Positions 48,256 to 57,754 are shown, counted from the first letter of the stretch. The stretch: DNA of 64,000 nt from Qipengyuania xiamenensis (GCF_019711495.1 NZ_JAIGNM010000001.1:372001-436000), one strand, 5' to 3'. The notes: generated from the letters alone by a model not told the origin. Program-made: numbers and translations.

Positions 48256-48326
48256 GATTTCTTACTTTTTTCTCTTTTTTTGAATTCCAAGCCAAATGAA
48301 TGAAAAAGAGAAAAAAGTCAGAAATC
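48256..48326. repeat. AT-rich 24-bp inverted repeat
   Basis: Arms 48256-48279 and 48303-48326 pair over 24 bp with one mismatch around a 23-nt loop. Each arm is mostly a T/A run with CTC or GAG in it. It lies between the unknown 158-residue gene and the 201-residue gene. It could be a terminator for the AlpA-like unit, a leader of the 201-residue/SIR2 unit, or a replication or packaging signal of the element. Confidence 0.75.
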
Positions 48327-48370
48327 GAATATGCTTTACGTCGAAGGGGTGGGGGCGGTTGGGCTACTCT

Positions 48371-48847
48371 CTAAGCCCGTCCCACCCACAAAGAGCCATC
48401 TTCTTCATTGATCAGTTGAAACTGGCCGGTGCCATTTCGGCGAAAATAGCCAACGCGAAAGTCCGCCAATTCTTGTTCTTTTTCGCATTGGACCGGAGAG
48501 AGCATCATTTTCTTTCCGGCTGGTAGCTCTTTCCAATCGGCCAGCTTGAATCTTGGGCCTTGCCAGAGGCACAAAGCGCGCACGAAATAGCCCACCACTT
48601 TGATGTGCAGAGGAAGTCCAGAAATCCTCGAGTGAGGACCTCCCCTCTTGAAAAGTAGTGAGCTGGCCCAGCTGTTGCCATCAGAGGACCACAACTCACC
48701 GGTGCCATCCCGAATGGGGAAGTGGGTCCAGATTGTCTCTCCAGGCTTCAGGGATCTCATCTGGGAATCGACGGTCCAGAGATCGGTTTTGTCGATATCC
48801 AAAAAAGAGTTTGGCAATTCCATGAAATCGTCTTGGGGAGCACTCAT
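48371..48847 (-). CDS. Unknown element protein, 158 residues
   Basis: I do not recognise this protein. It is rich in Trp and has alternating beta-strand-like segments (ETIWTHFPIRDGTGELWSS; LHIKVVGYFVRALCLW; RVGYFRRNGTGQFQLINEEDG). It has no membrane helix and no clear catalytic motif. Its start overlaps the stop of the AlpA-like gene as ATGA, so both are made from one transcript. A long AT-rich inverted repeat follows its stop. Confidence 0.6.
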   Translation of the reverse strand: MSAPQDDFMELPNSFLDIDKTDLWTVDSQMRSLKPGETIWTHFPIRDGTGELWSSDGNSWASSLLFKRGGPHSRISGLPLHIKVVGYFVRALCLWQGPRFKLADWKELPAGKKMMLSPVQCEKEQELADFRVGYFRRNGTGQFQLINEEDGSLWVGRA

Positions 48848-49026
48848 GACTGAACCTCCCCAGCGCCAACAAACGCGGCAAGCTCGTCCATCGAATAGCG
48901 GACCGCACTACCCAGCTTAATGTATTTTGGTCCCTTCCCTGCCCAACGCCAGCGGGCCAAGGTTTTCGGAGAGAGGGCAAGAAAGCGAGCAGCTTCCACG
49001 GGATTCAAGAGAGAGGTCGTTTGCAT
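48844..49026 (-). CDS. AlpA/excisionase-like helix-turn-helix protein
   Basis: This protein of about 60 residues has a single MerR-like HTH (NPVEAARFLALSPKTLARWR, then GPKYIKLGSAVRYSMDELAAFV). This is the AlpA/Xis-type pattern found next to integrases of small elements, where it controls excision or integrase expression. ATG 49026 with GGAGA just before it is preferred; ATG 49038 would add four residues. It is transcribed in the same direction as the integrase, about 200 bp downstream. Confidence 0.8.
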   Translation of the reverse strand: MQTTSLLNPVEAARFLALSPKTLARWRWAGKGPKYIKLGSAVRYSMDELAAFVGAGEVQS

Positions 49027-49231
49027 TCTGGTCTCCATCGTTAGGGTTCGATGGGAGACGTATCCGGGAGTTCTAGTGCGCCGCCAGGCATTTCGGGTCC
49101 ACCACAGTGGTGCACTCATCTTAGTCCAGCATTGTCACCGCTGGTCCCAGTTTAACCCCGAACAGCGATAGTTGAGATCGCATTTCTAGTGTCGCCGTAC
49201 TGTCGACGCGCCTGAAGTATGAAGACATTTT

Positions 49232-50428
49232 TTAGCCCACAACTCGCATAATCTCATTGCCGATCTCGTTCGCAGCTACGCGTACCGGATCTTGCGCAAG
49301 GTGGGCGTAGCGGCTGGTAGTCGCAACTTGCGTATGGCCTAGGAGCCTCCCAAGCAGCGGAAGGCTGAGACCGATACCAGCTCCCACGCTTGCATAAGTG
49401 TGGCGCAGGTCATGCAATCTAACGTCATCGAGTTGCGCCAATCCGCGTATTTTTCGCCAAGGCTTCTGTAGATTTACCAAAGCAGCGCCTTTCCGTTGGC
49501 CGGAGATTACAAAAGGATTGATCTCTACATTTTGACCATCACTCACGCTTCGACCACTTGCACTTGCCCTCAGTTCACTCAAAATTTCGATAGCTCCATC
49601 CGACAATGATACGAGCAACGCACCGTTCTTTGTATCTGGCAAACGCATCGTACCCGTGTCCAAATCGATCCACTCCCATCTGAGCGAAAGGATTTCTGAA
49701 AGTCGACGGCCAGTCAGAATGAGCAGCTTAATTGCAGCGATCGCGCTTGCTGAAACCACAGCTTCGGCGTCTTCAGATTGGAGGACCCCCCAAAGTCTTT
49801 GCAGCTCAACGTTCGAGAGATACCTCTCGCGCTTCACTTCTTTATAGCGGTCGATATTCTTGGCCGGATTAGAATTATCAGGCCGGACCCCCCATCTTTC
49901 TGCCAATCCAAACATTTTTCCCAGAAGGGCTAGCGCACGATTGGCTTCGTATGGCGTCGCTCTCAACGAGTGATGTAGTGCCGCGACATCACATCGCGCG
50001 ATAGATGCAGCCTTCTTGCTGCCGAACATTGGCTTGATATGAGATTCTATGAGTCTCCGGTCGTTCCGAATTGAGCTGGCCTTCTTCCGCGTCTCCGCAT
50101 GCTCGGCCATATACCGATCGCAAAGATCAGAGACACTCACAGCTAGACGGTCCTGCTGGCGCGACTTCGAAGGGTCTCCCCCACCTGCCACATCGGCAAG
50201 CCAGCGCTTGGCGATCTCGCGCGCGGCTTCGGGTTTAATTGCCCCAAATCGACCGATTGCGGGCTTGCGCTGTTGCCCATCTTTGTTGCGATAGTAGAGC
50301 AGAAAGCTCTTTCGTCCTGTCGGTGTAACCTTGCATCCGAACCCTGGCACTTCGGTATCCCAGACAACATAATCGGCTGGCCGTGCCTTCAGGGCTTGGA
50401 TCGAACGAACAGTAAGTTTGGCCTTCAT
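49232..50428 (-). CDS. int: Tyrosine recombinase/integrase
   Basis: This 398-residue phage-type integrase has an N-terminal arm-binding domain (FGCKVTPTGRKSFLLYYR, DUF4102-like), a core-binding domain (about 95-195) and a catalytic domain. Catalytic residues are seen as Arg242 (in TGRRLSEI), His339 and Arg342 (LHDLRHTYAS), His365 (LLGHTQ) and the nucleophile Tyr374 (TSRYAH). It is placed next to the right attachment site, as usual for elements in tRNA genes. The ribosome site GAGGTAGCG coincides with one of the AGGTAGC repeats. Confidence 0.95.
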   Translation of the reverse strand: MKAKLTVRSIQALKARPADYVVWDTEVPGFGCKVTPTGRKSFLLYYRNKDGQQRKPAIGRFGAIKPEAAREIAKRWLADVAGGGDPSKSRQQDRLAVSVSDLCDRYMAEHAETRKKASSIRNDRRLIESHIKPMFGSKKAASIARCDVAALHHSLRATPYEANRALALLGKMFGLAERWGVRPDNSNPAKNIDRYKEVKRERYLSNVELQRLWGVLQSEDAEAVVSASAIAAIKLLILTGRRLSEILSLRWEWIDLDTGTMRLPDTKNGALLVSLSDGAIEILSELRASASGRSVSDGQNVEINPFVISGQRKGAALVNLQKPWRKIRGLAQLDDVRLHDLRHTYASVGAGIGLSLPLLGRLLGHTQVATTSRYAHLAQDPVRVAANEIGNEIMRVVG

Positions 50429-50429
50429 C

Positions 50430-50460
50430 GCTACCTCATTTCAAGTAGCAACTAGGTAGC
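50430..50460. repeat. Right AGGTAGC repeats (possible integrase arm sites)
   Basis: AAGTAGC (50443-50449) and AGGTAGC (50454-50460) are 11 bp apart in direct orientation, like the left pair. An inverted GCTACCT (50430-50436) overlaps the integrase ribosome site. Symmetric placement at both ends fits integrase arm-type binding. Confidence 0.5.
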
Positions 50461-50579
50461 AGAATCGAGCGAATCCCATCAACCATTATCAACGCAAATC
50501 GGTGAGATAATTCACAATGATTCAGATAGTTGCGATCTCTAGCGCACCCAAGAGATACATAGCTCAGACAAGGACTCGA

Positions 50580-50630
50580 GACTCTTAATCAGCGGGTCCT
50601 AGGTTCGAGCCCTAGTGCGTCCACCATTTT
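50580..50630 (+). repeat. Right attachment site (51-nt direct repeat)
   Basis: An identical copy of 43472-43522. It is the displaced 3' end of the original tRNA-Lys gene. Just inside the element, CATAGCTCAG (50558-50567) also matches the D-arm of the tRNA at nearly the correct distance. Confidence 0.93.
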
Positions 50631-50686
50631 CCTCCCTTTCAGATGTTTCGATACGGCGCTCTTTCGCGCGCCCACGCACCTTTGGT

Positions 50687-50731
50687 CACATTCGATGTGT
50701 AGTCACGTTGCGCATCACATTTTAGTGTGAT
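50687..50731 (+). promoter_or_regulatory. Two palindromes before ribB
   Basis: CACAT-TCG-ATGTG (50687-50699) and ATCACA-N6-TGTGAT (50714-50731) share the half-site TCACA/TGTGA. Their centres are about 30 bp apart. The second ends 13 bp before the ribB ATG. They are candidate operators for the helix-turn-helix domain carried by the RibB protein itself. No FMN riboswitch is seen. Confidence 0.5.
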
Positions 50732-50744
50732 AGGCGCGGCAGCC

Positions 50745-51983
50745 ATGAACACGATCGAAAAGGTCCGCACCATTGTCGGCAACGGTCTCATGACCCGTGC
50801 CGGCCTCGCCCGCGCCGCCGGGCTCCACGCCAATACGCTGCGCGATTGCGCCGAGGAGGGCTGGAACCCGACCGCAGAAACGCTTGGAAAGCTCGAGGCA
50901 TTCCTCGAAGCCAATGACGAGACACCGGTCATCGTCGGCGCGGAAGAGATTATCGACGAAGCCCGCAATGGCCGCATGTTCATCTTGGTCGATGACGAGG
51001 ACCGCGAGAACGAGGGTGACCTCGTGATCCCCGCGCAGATGGCGACGCCCAATGCCATCAACTTCATGGCGACGCATGGCCGCGGGCTGATCTGCCTGTC
51101 GCTCGACTCGAAGCGAGTGAAAGCGCTCGGCCTCGAGCCGATGAGCCGCGACAATCGCGAAAGCATGCAGACCGCTTTCACGACTTCGATCGAAGCCAAG
51201 ACGGGTGTGACCACCGGTATCAGCGCTGCCGATCGCTCGCGCACCGTTTCGGTTGCCATCGACCCCACCAAGGGCCCTGACGACATTGTCACGCCGGGCC
51301 ATGTCTTCCCCCTCACCGCTCGTGACGGCGGTGTCCTGGTCCGCGCCGGTCATACCGAGGCAGCAGTCGACATCTCCCGCCTTGCCGGCCTCAATCCTTC
51401 GGGCGTGATCTGCGAGATCATGAAGGACGACGGGACCATGGCGCGTCTCGACGATCTCGTCGCCTTCGCGCGCAAGCACGACATGAAGATCGGTACGATC
51501 CGCGACCTCATCGAATACCGCATGCGCTACGACCACCTCGTCGAGCGCATTGCCGAAGACACTTTCGATTCCGATTACGGCGGCGCATGGCGCATGCTGA
51601 CGTATCGCAACACGGTCGACGGCAGCGAAAGCTACGTTCTGCAGAAAGGCGAAGTGAAGGAAGGCGCCCCCACCCTCACCCGCGTGCATCCGATCTCGAT
51701 CTTCGACGACGTCCTCGGCAAGCCCGGACCCCGCAAGCGCACCCTGCAGCGCGCGATGCAGGCCGTCGGCGAACATGGCTCGGGCGTGATCGTGATCATC
51801 ACCGGACGTCCCGCGGCAGGCTATGGCGAAAGCGAGGCCGAGCGTAACGTCGGTATCGGTTCGCAGATCCTTGCCGACCTCGGTGTCGAGGACATGATCC
51901 TCCTCAGCAATTCGCAACCCAACGTCGTCGCGATCGAAGGCTATGGCCTCAATATCGTCGACCACATGCCCATTCCGGAGTGA
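50745..51983 (+). CDS. ribB: 3,4-dihydroxy-2-butanone-4-phosphate synthase with N-terminal HTH domain and degenerate RibA half
   Basis: This 412-residue protein has three parts. Residues 1-58 are an XRE-like HTH ([18 protein letters not shown], then [14 protein letters not shown]). Residues 65-265 are the DHBP synthase, with the acidic loop [22 protein letters not shown] and [14 protein letters not shown]; it makes the four-carbon unit of riboflavin from ribulose 5-phosphate. The last 150 residues resemble GTP cyclohydrolase II but lack the zinc cysteines ([13 protein letters not shown] where CxxC-type sequence is expected), so that activity is probably lost. ATG 50745 is used; a GTG six codons earlier is less likely. 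It is followed by ribH. Confidence 0.9.
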   Translation: MNTIEKVRTIVGNGLMTRAGLARAAGLHANTLRDCAEEGWNPTAETLGKLEAFLEANDETPVIVGAEEIIDEARNGRMFILVDDEDRENEGDLVIPAQMATPNAINFMATHGRGLICLSLDSKRVKALGLEPMSRDNRESMQTAFTTSIEAKTGVTTGISAADRSRTVSVAIDPTKGPDDIVTPGHVFPLTARDGGVLVRAGHTEAAVDISRLAGLNPSGVICEIMKDDGTMARLDDLVAFARKHDMKIGTIRDLIEYRMRYDHLVERIAEDTFDSDYGGAWRMLTYRNTVDGSESYVLQKGEVKEGAPTLTRVHPISIFDDVLGKPGPRKRTLQRAMQAVGEHGSGVIVIITGRPAAGYGESEAERNVGIGSQILADLGVEDMILLSNSQPNVVAIEGYGLNIVDHMPIPE

Positions 51984-51988
51984 ACCCC

Positions 51989-52411
51989 ATGGCCAATTTC
52001 CTGATCGTCGAAGCACGGTTTTACGACCATCTGAACGACATGCTGGTTTCCGGCGCGAAGGCCGAGCTCGAGGCAGCCGGACACAGCGTGGAGGTCCTCA
52101 CCGTTCCCGGCGCACTCGAGATTCCCGGTGCGATCGCGATGGCAGCCGAAACCGGTCGCTATGACGGCTTCGTCGCCATCGGCGTGGTCATCCGCGGCGA
52201 GACCTATCATTTCGAGATCGTGGCAGGCGAGAGCGCACGCGGCATCATGGCGCTGACCATGGACGGCATTGCCATAGGCAACGGCATCATCACGGTCGAA
52301 AACGAAGAGCAGGCTATCGTACGCGCAGATCCGTCCAAGAAGGACAAGGGCGGTGAAGCGGCCAAGGCTGCGCTCGCATTGCTCGATCTTCAGGGCCGCT
52401 TCGCGGCCTAG
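51989..52411 (+). CDS. ribH: 6,7-dimethyl-8-ribityllumazine synthase
   Basis: This 140-residue enzyme condenses the RibB product with the pyrimidine to give lumazine, the last step before riboflavin. Seen are [39 protein letters not shown] with the active-site His, and [14 protein letters not shown] 51989 has GGAG upstream; the GTG at 51980 is an alternative. It lies five bases after ribB. Its stop interlocks with the stop of the convergent gene. Confidence 0.95.
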   Translation: MANFLIVEARFYDHLNDMLVSGAKAELEAAGHSVEVLTVPGALEIPGAIAMAAETGRYDGFVAIGVVIRGETYHFEIVAGESARGIMALTMDGIAIGNGIITVENEEQAIVRADPSKKDKGGEAAKAALALLDLQGRFAA

Positions 52412-53499
52412 GACGCCCCGTCGACCATGCCCGTGAGCCCAAGCGGGGCGAACGGGCCGATGATCAACTGTTCGAAAACACCGATTCCCCCGCTGCCGTC
52501 ATTGCCGGACACCCTGACGAGCGTCTGCACATGCAGGTTCTCTGGCGCGAGCGGGTCCAGGGTCTCGAGGGCGATGTCCTCGCGCTGGACCTCCAAGCGG
52601 CCATGATGCAAGCCATGGCTCCACTCGGGATGGGTGTATCCAAGCCCGCGCATCTGGAAGCGTCCGAGCGGTTCAAAGGTGACCTGTTCGGGTGCGCCCA
52701 TGACGGCAAGCGAAAGCGTCCCGCCTGACGGCCAGCGCGTATCAGCCTGAAGCCGAGTGCGCATGCTGCCGTGGCCTTCCGCGATGTCCCGGGCATCTGC
52801 CCCGTCGGGCGCCCAGGCCGCGCGCGTGTTCCACGCCTCGCCTTGAGTGTCGTTATTGACGTGGAAGAACAGGCTCCCCTTCGGGAAACTGATCGGGGTC
52901 CATTGCCAGAAGAAGCTCGGCAGCGGTGCTCCCGGCATGGGCTGCGTGTCGCGCGCACCAACGGGCCTTACGCCCCAGCTGCGGTCTCTCGTTCCCGCTG
53001 TTCCTTCCGCCATTTCGTGACGCTCACCATCCAGCGAGATCCAGCCCTCGTAGTGGCCGTTCTGCGTCATGCGCGTGTAGTCCATAAAGGCGCGCGGACC
53101 GATGCGGTGGGTGAAGCGTGGCTCCTCGATCGGGAAAGCGCGGCCGGTGAAGGTGAACTCCCCGGCAATACCGTCAGTCTCGTCGATCGTGACCTTGAGG
53201 GCGTGGAGCGGCTCGATCACCTCGATCGAAATCGGGCCGACCCGCATCGACATTCGCTCCATCCCCATTTCCGCGCTGGCGTGGAGGCAATATTGCGTGT
53301 CACCACGAATGAAGCTGAAATGGGCATCGGCGACGTCGAGATGCGGATAGACGCCGAATGCCAGCGCGAAAAAACCGCTACCGTCTGGCGCATAGCCGTT
53401 GAAGAAATAGCGATCGTAGAAATTCCGATCCGTCCCCGCGTAGGCGACCGGCTCGGCCGTCTGGTGGATCGGGAATTCATCCCCTTTGGAAAGCGCCAT
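52408..53499 (-). CDS. Unknown protein, possibly AttH/carotenoid-hydratase-like beta-barrel fold
   Basis: This 363-residue protein has no signal peptide. Strand-rich sequence and blocks such as [29 protein letters not shown] and [20 protein letters not shown] recall the lipocalin-like double barrel of AttH/CrtC proteins. The active site and ligand are unknown. It is directly downstream of an APH-type phosphotransferase gene (two bases between them), a pair that may modify a small hydrophobic molecule. Confidence is high that it is a gene and low for the fold. Confidence 0.6.
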   Translation of the reverse strand: MALSKGDEFPIHQTAEPVAYAGTDRNFYDRYFFNGYAPDGSGFFALAFGVYPHLDVADAHFSFIRGDTQYCLHASAEMGMERMSMRVGPISIEVIEPLHALKVTIDETDGIAGEFTFTGRAFPIEEPRFTHRIGPRAFMDYTRMTQNGHYEGWISLDGERHEMAEGTAGTRDRSWGVRPVGARDTQPMPGAPLPSFFWQWTPISFPKGSLFFHVNNDTQGEAWNTRAAWAPDGADARDIAEGHGSMRTRLQADTRWPSGGTLSLAVMGAPEQVTFEPLGRFQMRGLGYTHPEWSHGLHHGRLEVQREDIALETLDPLAPENLHVQTLVRVSGNDGSGGIGVFEQLIIGPFAPLGLTGMVDGAS

Positions 53500-53501
53500 G
53501 A

Positions 53502-54545
53502 TCAGGTCTCCTCAAGCACCGACAGGCTATCGTGGCGAAGCGCCAGAGAACAGGCTCCGCGCGCCATGGACAGGAAGTTTTCATCACCGCGAGGCGTCCG
53601 TTCGACGAAGGCAGCGCTGAACACGGCGGTCGAAACCCCGTGCAATATGCCGAGACAATATTCGCGCTTCATCCGGCCCGGGTCCATTTCGACCCCGCGC
53701 TTCGCCATTTCGGCGTAGTAGAGATCGAGCAGTTCGGCTTCATGATCGAGGCCGAGCTGGCCGATCCCGCAGCCTAGGAAATAGCCGACATCGTTCATGG
53801 GGCTGCCGACCGTCGTCGTCTGCCAGTCGAGGACGGCGATGGGCTCCGTACCGCCCCGCACGTCGAAGAGCATGTTGTCGAGCCGGAAATCGCCATGAAC
53901 GAGGCACTTTGGCTCGGCATCGCGCTGGAAATACTTCTCGGCGCGGTCTGCTAGCCCGTCGCACAACTCCATCAGGTCAGGCTCCAACGAGGTTCCGTAA
54001 CGCTCGCGAAAGATGGCTTGGGCTTGGGGATACATCGCGCTGACCGTAGCGCCGAGATTTTCGGGTGGCTGGACCCACTCGGCCTGCAGGATGTCGGCCC
54101 TGCCCCAGCTAGGCGCGTGGATGGCGGCGGCTTGCCGCATCGCCTGTCGTGCATCCTCGATCTCGCAACCCGCGATCTGGTCGCCCTGCCGTGCCGGCGC
54201 GAGATCTTCGAAAAGTAGGCAGAATTCCGCGCCGTCCTGCGTAACCCCGGCGAAATGAACAGCCGGCGCGCGGACGTCGATCAGGGGTGCCGCCTGTCGG
54301 TAGAATTCCACTTCCTTGCGGTAGAGACCGAACTGGACTGCGGTTCCGCGACTGGCCGCATCGGCAGCCGGAAACTTGCCGGCCAATGTTGCGGGCACGC
54401 CCTTGCCTTCCAGGTGGAATCGGACACTGTCGCCGACCTGACCCGTACCGATCGGCTCCCAGCGAACCGATGAAACATGCGCGTCCAGACTGGCTCCGAG
54501 CCAGTCGGGCGTCACCTCGTCAGGATGAACCGGAAATTGTGCCAA
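53502..54545 (-). CDS. APH-family phosphotransferase
   Basis: This protein of about 347 residues has the aminoglycoside/choline-kinase fold. The Brenner motif is HGDFRLDNML and the metal motif is VLDWQTTTVGSP. The first lobe has GTGQVGDSVRF and a KEVEFYRQ helix. The family phosphorylates small hydroxylated molecules or, in some members, acts on acyl-CoA-linked substrates; the substrate is not known here. No ATG is near; a TTG at 54545 with GGGAG upstream is the best start, and TTG 54560 is possible. It forms a two-gene unit with the beta-barrel-like gene. Confidence 0.82.
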   Translation of the reverse strand: MAQFPVHPDEVTPDWLGASLDAHVSSVRWEPIGTGQVGDSVRFHLEGKGVPATLAGKFPAADAASRGTAVQFGLYRKEVEFYRQAAPLIDVRAPAVHFAGVTQDGAEFCLLFEDLAPARQGDQIAGCEIEDARQAMRQAAAIHAPSWGRADILQAEWVQPPENLGATVSAMYPQAQAIFRERYGTSLEPDLMELCDGLADRAEKYFQRDAEPKCLVHGDFRLDNMLFDVRGGTEPIAVLDWQTTTVGSPMNDVGYFLGCGIGQLGLDHEAELLDLYYAEMAKRGVEMDPGRMKREYCLGILHGVSTAVFSAAFVERTPRGDENFLSMARGACSLALRHDSLSVLEET

Positions 54546-54571
54546 GCCCCTCTCCCACAAAGAGCATTTCC

Positions 54572-54596
54572 GGAACGCTAGCTTGCGGCAAGCGTC
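54572..54596 (+). promoter_or_regulatory. Possible EcfG-type promoter before a small membrane protein
   Basis: GGAAC (54572-54576), 16 nt, then CGTC (54593-54596). The -10 differs by one base from the consensus CGTT, so support is weak. Confidence 0.3.
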
Positions 54597-54622
54597 GTGG
54601 CAAACATGGGAAAGAGGAAATC

Positions 54623-54874
54623 ATGAACGGACCACTGGAGTGGATTGCCTCGATCGGCACCGTCCTCGCCGCATCGATGATCGCATTCGATCTCGGCCGC
54701 CGGGCGACAGCTTGGGGATTTGTCCTGTTCTGCCTCGTGTCGACCTTGTGGATATACATCGGGCTGACCGAGGACGCATTGCCCCTTGCCGCGATGAACG
54801 GCCTGCTACTGCTCATCAACGGCTGGGGTGTCTATCAGTACTGGCTGCACCCGAAGAACCGGGCCGACAGCTAG
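54623..54874 (+). CDS. Small membrane protein, 83 residues
   Basis: This short protein has two or three hydrophobic helices (EWIASIGTVLAASMIAFDLG; AWGFVLFCLVSTLWIYIGL; AAMNGLLLLINGWGVYQYWL). It has a good AGAGGAA ribosome site. The family is not recognised; it looks like the small DUF-type inner membrane proteins of sphingomonads. It is alone on the plus strand between two leftward genes, with a weak EcfG-type promoter. Confidence 0.75.
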   Translation: MNGPLEWIASIGTVLAASMIAFDLGRRATAWGFVLFCLVSTLWIYIGLTEDALPLAAMNGLLLLINGWGVYQYWLHPKNRADS

Positions 54875-54878
54875 GCTT

Positions 54879-56201
<1,323 letters not shown>

Positions 56202-56248
56202 TCACTAGAACACCCCCAGATCGAGGGTTGGAAAGCGCTCTATTCGCC

Positions 56249-56273
56249 GGAACAACGGCGCGCAAGTTGCGTT
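56249..56273 (+). promoter_or_regulatory. EcfG-type general stress promoter before the YqjD-like cluster
   Basis: GGAAC (56249-56253), 16 nt, CGTT (56270-56273): a full match to the EcfG consensus. It lies about 70 bp before the first gene of the cluster (56344). Confidence 0.7.
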
Positions 56274-56343
56274 GCACCATAGAAGACCCGGTTTGTTACA
56301 AACGCCGGGAAATGAATACGAATTGAGGGCAAGGACGAGAGCA

Positions 56344-56979
56344 ATGGCAGAAACCACCGCATCAGGCGCTCCGAAGAAGCGCAAGACTTCCACCGCAAAG
56401 AAAACAGGCACTGCGAAAAAGCCGCGCAAGACCGTGGCCAAGACCAGCACTGCCAAGGAGATGACCCCAGTGACCAACACCGCAACCACCGACACCACCC
56501 CCGCCAACCCGCATCGCGCAGAAGCCAAGAGCCGCTTCAACGCTGCGCTCGAAGAAGCCAAGGCAGGTGCAGCCGCTCTCAAGGCCGAAGGCCAGGAACG
56601 CGCTGCAGCCTATCGCGGCCAGGCCAAGGGCAAGAGCGAAGACTGGGTCGCCGATGCCAAGGCTTATGGCGCCGATGCCAAGGTCAAGGGCAAGGAACTC
56701 GCGACTGAGGGCAAGGTGAAGACCAGCGAAGGCCTGCGTTCGCTGAGCAAGACCATCACCGAAAACGCTCATCAGGTCGACGAGAAGCTGGGCGCGAAGT
56801 ACGGCGACTATGCCCGCAGCGCCTCGACCGCGCTCGACGATTACGCGAGCAAGCTCGACCAGAAGAGCGTCGATGATCTCGTCGAAGATGGCCGCGAATT
56901 CGTCCGCAAGAGCCCGGGCACCGCAATCGGCATCGCCGCTGTTGCAGGTTTCCTGATCTCGCGCCTATTCCGTCGCTGA
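56344..56979 (+). CDS. DUF883/YqjD-like protein with Lys-rich N-terminus
   Basis: This 211-residue protein has three parts. The N-terminus (about 1-50) is rich in Lys, Thr and Ala, like a histone H1 tail (KKTGTAKKPRKTVAK). A long amphipathic coiled-coil with AEAK and ADAK repeats follows, and then a C-terminal membrane anchor preceded by FVRKSPGTAIGIAAVAGFL. The end matches the DUF883 (ElaB/YqjD) tail-anchored proteins, which bind ribosomes or membranes in stationary phase. An EcfG-type promoter drives it. It starts the four-gene cluster. Confidence 0.8.
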   Translation: MAETTASGAPKKRKTSTAKKTGTAKKPRKTVAKTSTAKEMTPVTNTATTDTTPANPHRAEAKSRFNAALEEAKAGAAALKAEGQERAAAYRGQAKGKSEDWVADAKAYGADAKVKGKELATEGKVKTSEGLRSLSKTITENAHQVDEKLGAKYGDYARSASTALDDYASKLDQKSVDDLVEDGREFVRKSPGTAIGIAAVAGFLISRLFRR

Positions 56980-57003
56980 TAGCAATCAGCAGCCGGGGGC
57001 TCG

Positions 57004-57435
57004 ATGATAGATAGCGAAACTCAGGAACGGCCGGACTATGAAGGTCCGCTCGACCTGCCCGACGATTACGAACCGGAAGAGGAAGACGAGGGACATCACG
57101 GTCCCTCGCTTGCCGACGACCTGTTCGCCCTCCTCGAAGACGGGAAGACTTACGCCGAAGCGGAAGTCGCCTACCAGAAGAGCCGCGCCGGTTTCACGGC
57201 CAATCGCCTCAAGGGCGCCATTGCTTTCGGGCTTGGCGCTTTTGGCGTTTTCCACCTCGCCCTGATCGCCTTCACCGTCGGTGCCGTCATTGCACTCATG
57301 CCGATGCTCGGCCCCTGGGGCGCTACGGCAGTCGTGACGATTGCCCTGATCGTGGCCGGAGTGATCCTGCTCAGGCTGCTCAAGGGACGCATCGAAGACA
57401 TCCGCGACGCTTTTTCGGACGGCGACAATGAGTGA
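57004..57435 (+). CDS. Phage-holin-like / YqjE-type membrane protein
   Basis: This 143-residue protein has an acidic N-terminus (DDYEPEEEDEG) and two membrane helices (AIAFGLGAFGVFHLALIAFTVGAV split by MPMLGPWG; AVVTIALIVAGVILL). The layout fits the holin III/YqjE group (DUF1469-like). It starts 24 bp after the DUF883 gene. It ends inside the next gene by eight bases, so translation is coupled. Confidence 0.75.
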   Translation: MIDSETQERPDYEGPLDLPDDYEPEEEDEGHHGPSLADDLFALLEDGKTYAEAEVAYQKSRAGFTANRLKGAIAFGLGAFGVFHLALIAFTVGAVIALMPMLGPWGATAVVTIALIVAGVILLRLLKGRIEDIRDAFSDGDNE

Positions 57436-57754
57436 TCGCAAGGCACGCATGATCGAAGACAAATACCTGCGCGATTCCGCACGGGCACTGGTCGAAGCCG
57501 ATATCGAGCACATCAAGGCCGATTTCGCCCACAAGGGCCTCGGCGAACGTGCGATGGACCGGGTGACCGAAGGCGCGATGGATCTCTACGAAGAAGCCAT
57601 CGACGTGGCGGAAGACAACAAGGGCGCCCTTGCCGCGTTGCTGGCTGCTATCGTCGTCTGGTTTGCGAGAAACCCGCTTTTCGAAATGCTGGGCTTCTCG
57701 AACGACGAAGAGGACGAGGATTGGGACGAAACCGCAACTGGGCCGGAACGCTGA
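57428..57754 (+). CDS. Small membrane-associated protein of the YqjD-like cluster
   Basis: This 108-residue protein has a charged helix (about 1-65), one C-terminal hydrophobic helix (GALAALLAAIVVWFA) and an acidic tail. The family is not recognised; the place matches YqjK/DUF3618-like proteins. It overlaps the holin-like gene by eight bases. The second EcfG promoter begins inside its 3' end. Confidence 0.7.
   Translation: MSDRKARMIEDKYLRDSARALVEADIEHIKADFAHKGLGERAMDRVTEGAMDLYEEAIDVAEDNKGALAALLAAIVVWFARNPLFEMLGFSNDEEDEDWDETATGPER

Larger units (their letters stand above)
43523..50630. mobile_element. Integrated genomic element in tRNA-Lys, 7.1 kb
   Basis: The element is bounded by a perfect 51-nt repeat of the tRNA-Lys 3' end. 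It carries a tyrosine integrase next to the right end, an AlpA-like DNA-binding protein, two unknown proteins and a large SIR2-domain protein, all on the minus strand. It has no replication, packaging or conjugation gene. It is visibly more AT-rich than the host. This fits a small satellite-like or defence-carrying integrative element that depends on other functions for transfer. The boundaries are secure; the class is inferred. Confidence 0.9.

Noticed and set aside
50551..50626. Second functional tRNA-Lys gene
   Set aside because: The 5' acceptor strand and most of the D-arm do not match, so no cloverleaf can form; only the 3' half is intact.
50714..50731. CRP-type site before ribB
   Set aside because: The half-sites are in the opposite order (TCACA-N6-TGTGA instead of TGTGA-N6-TCACA).
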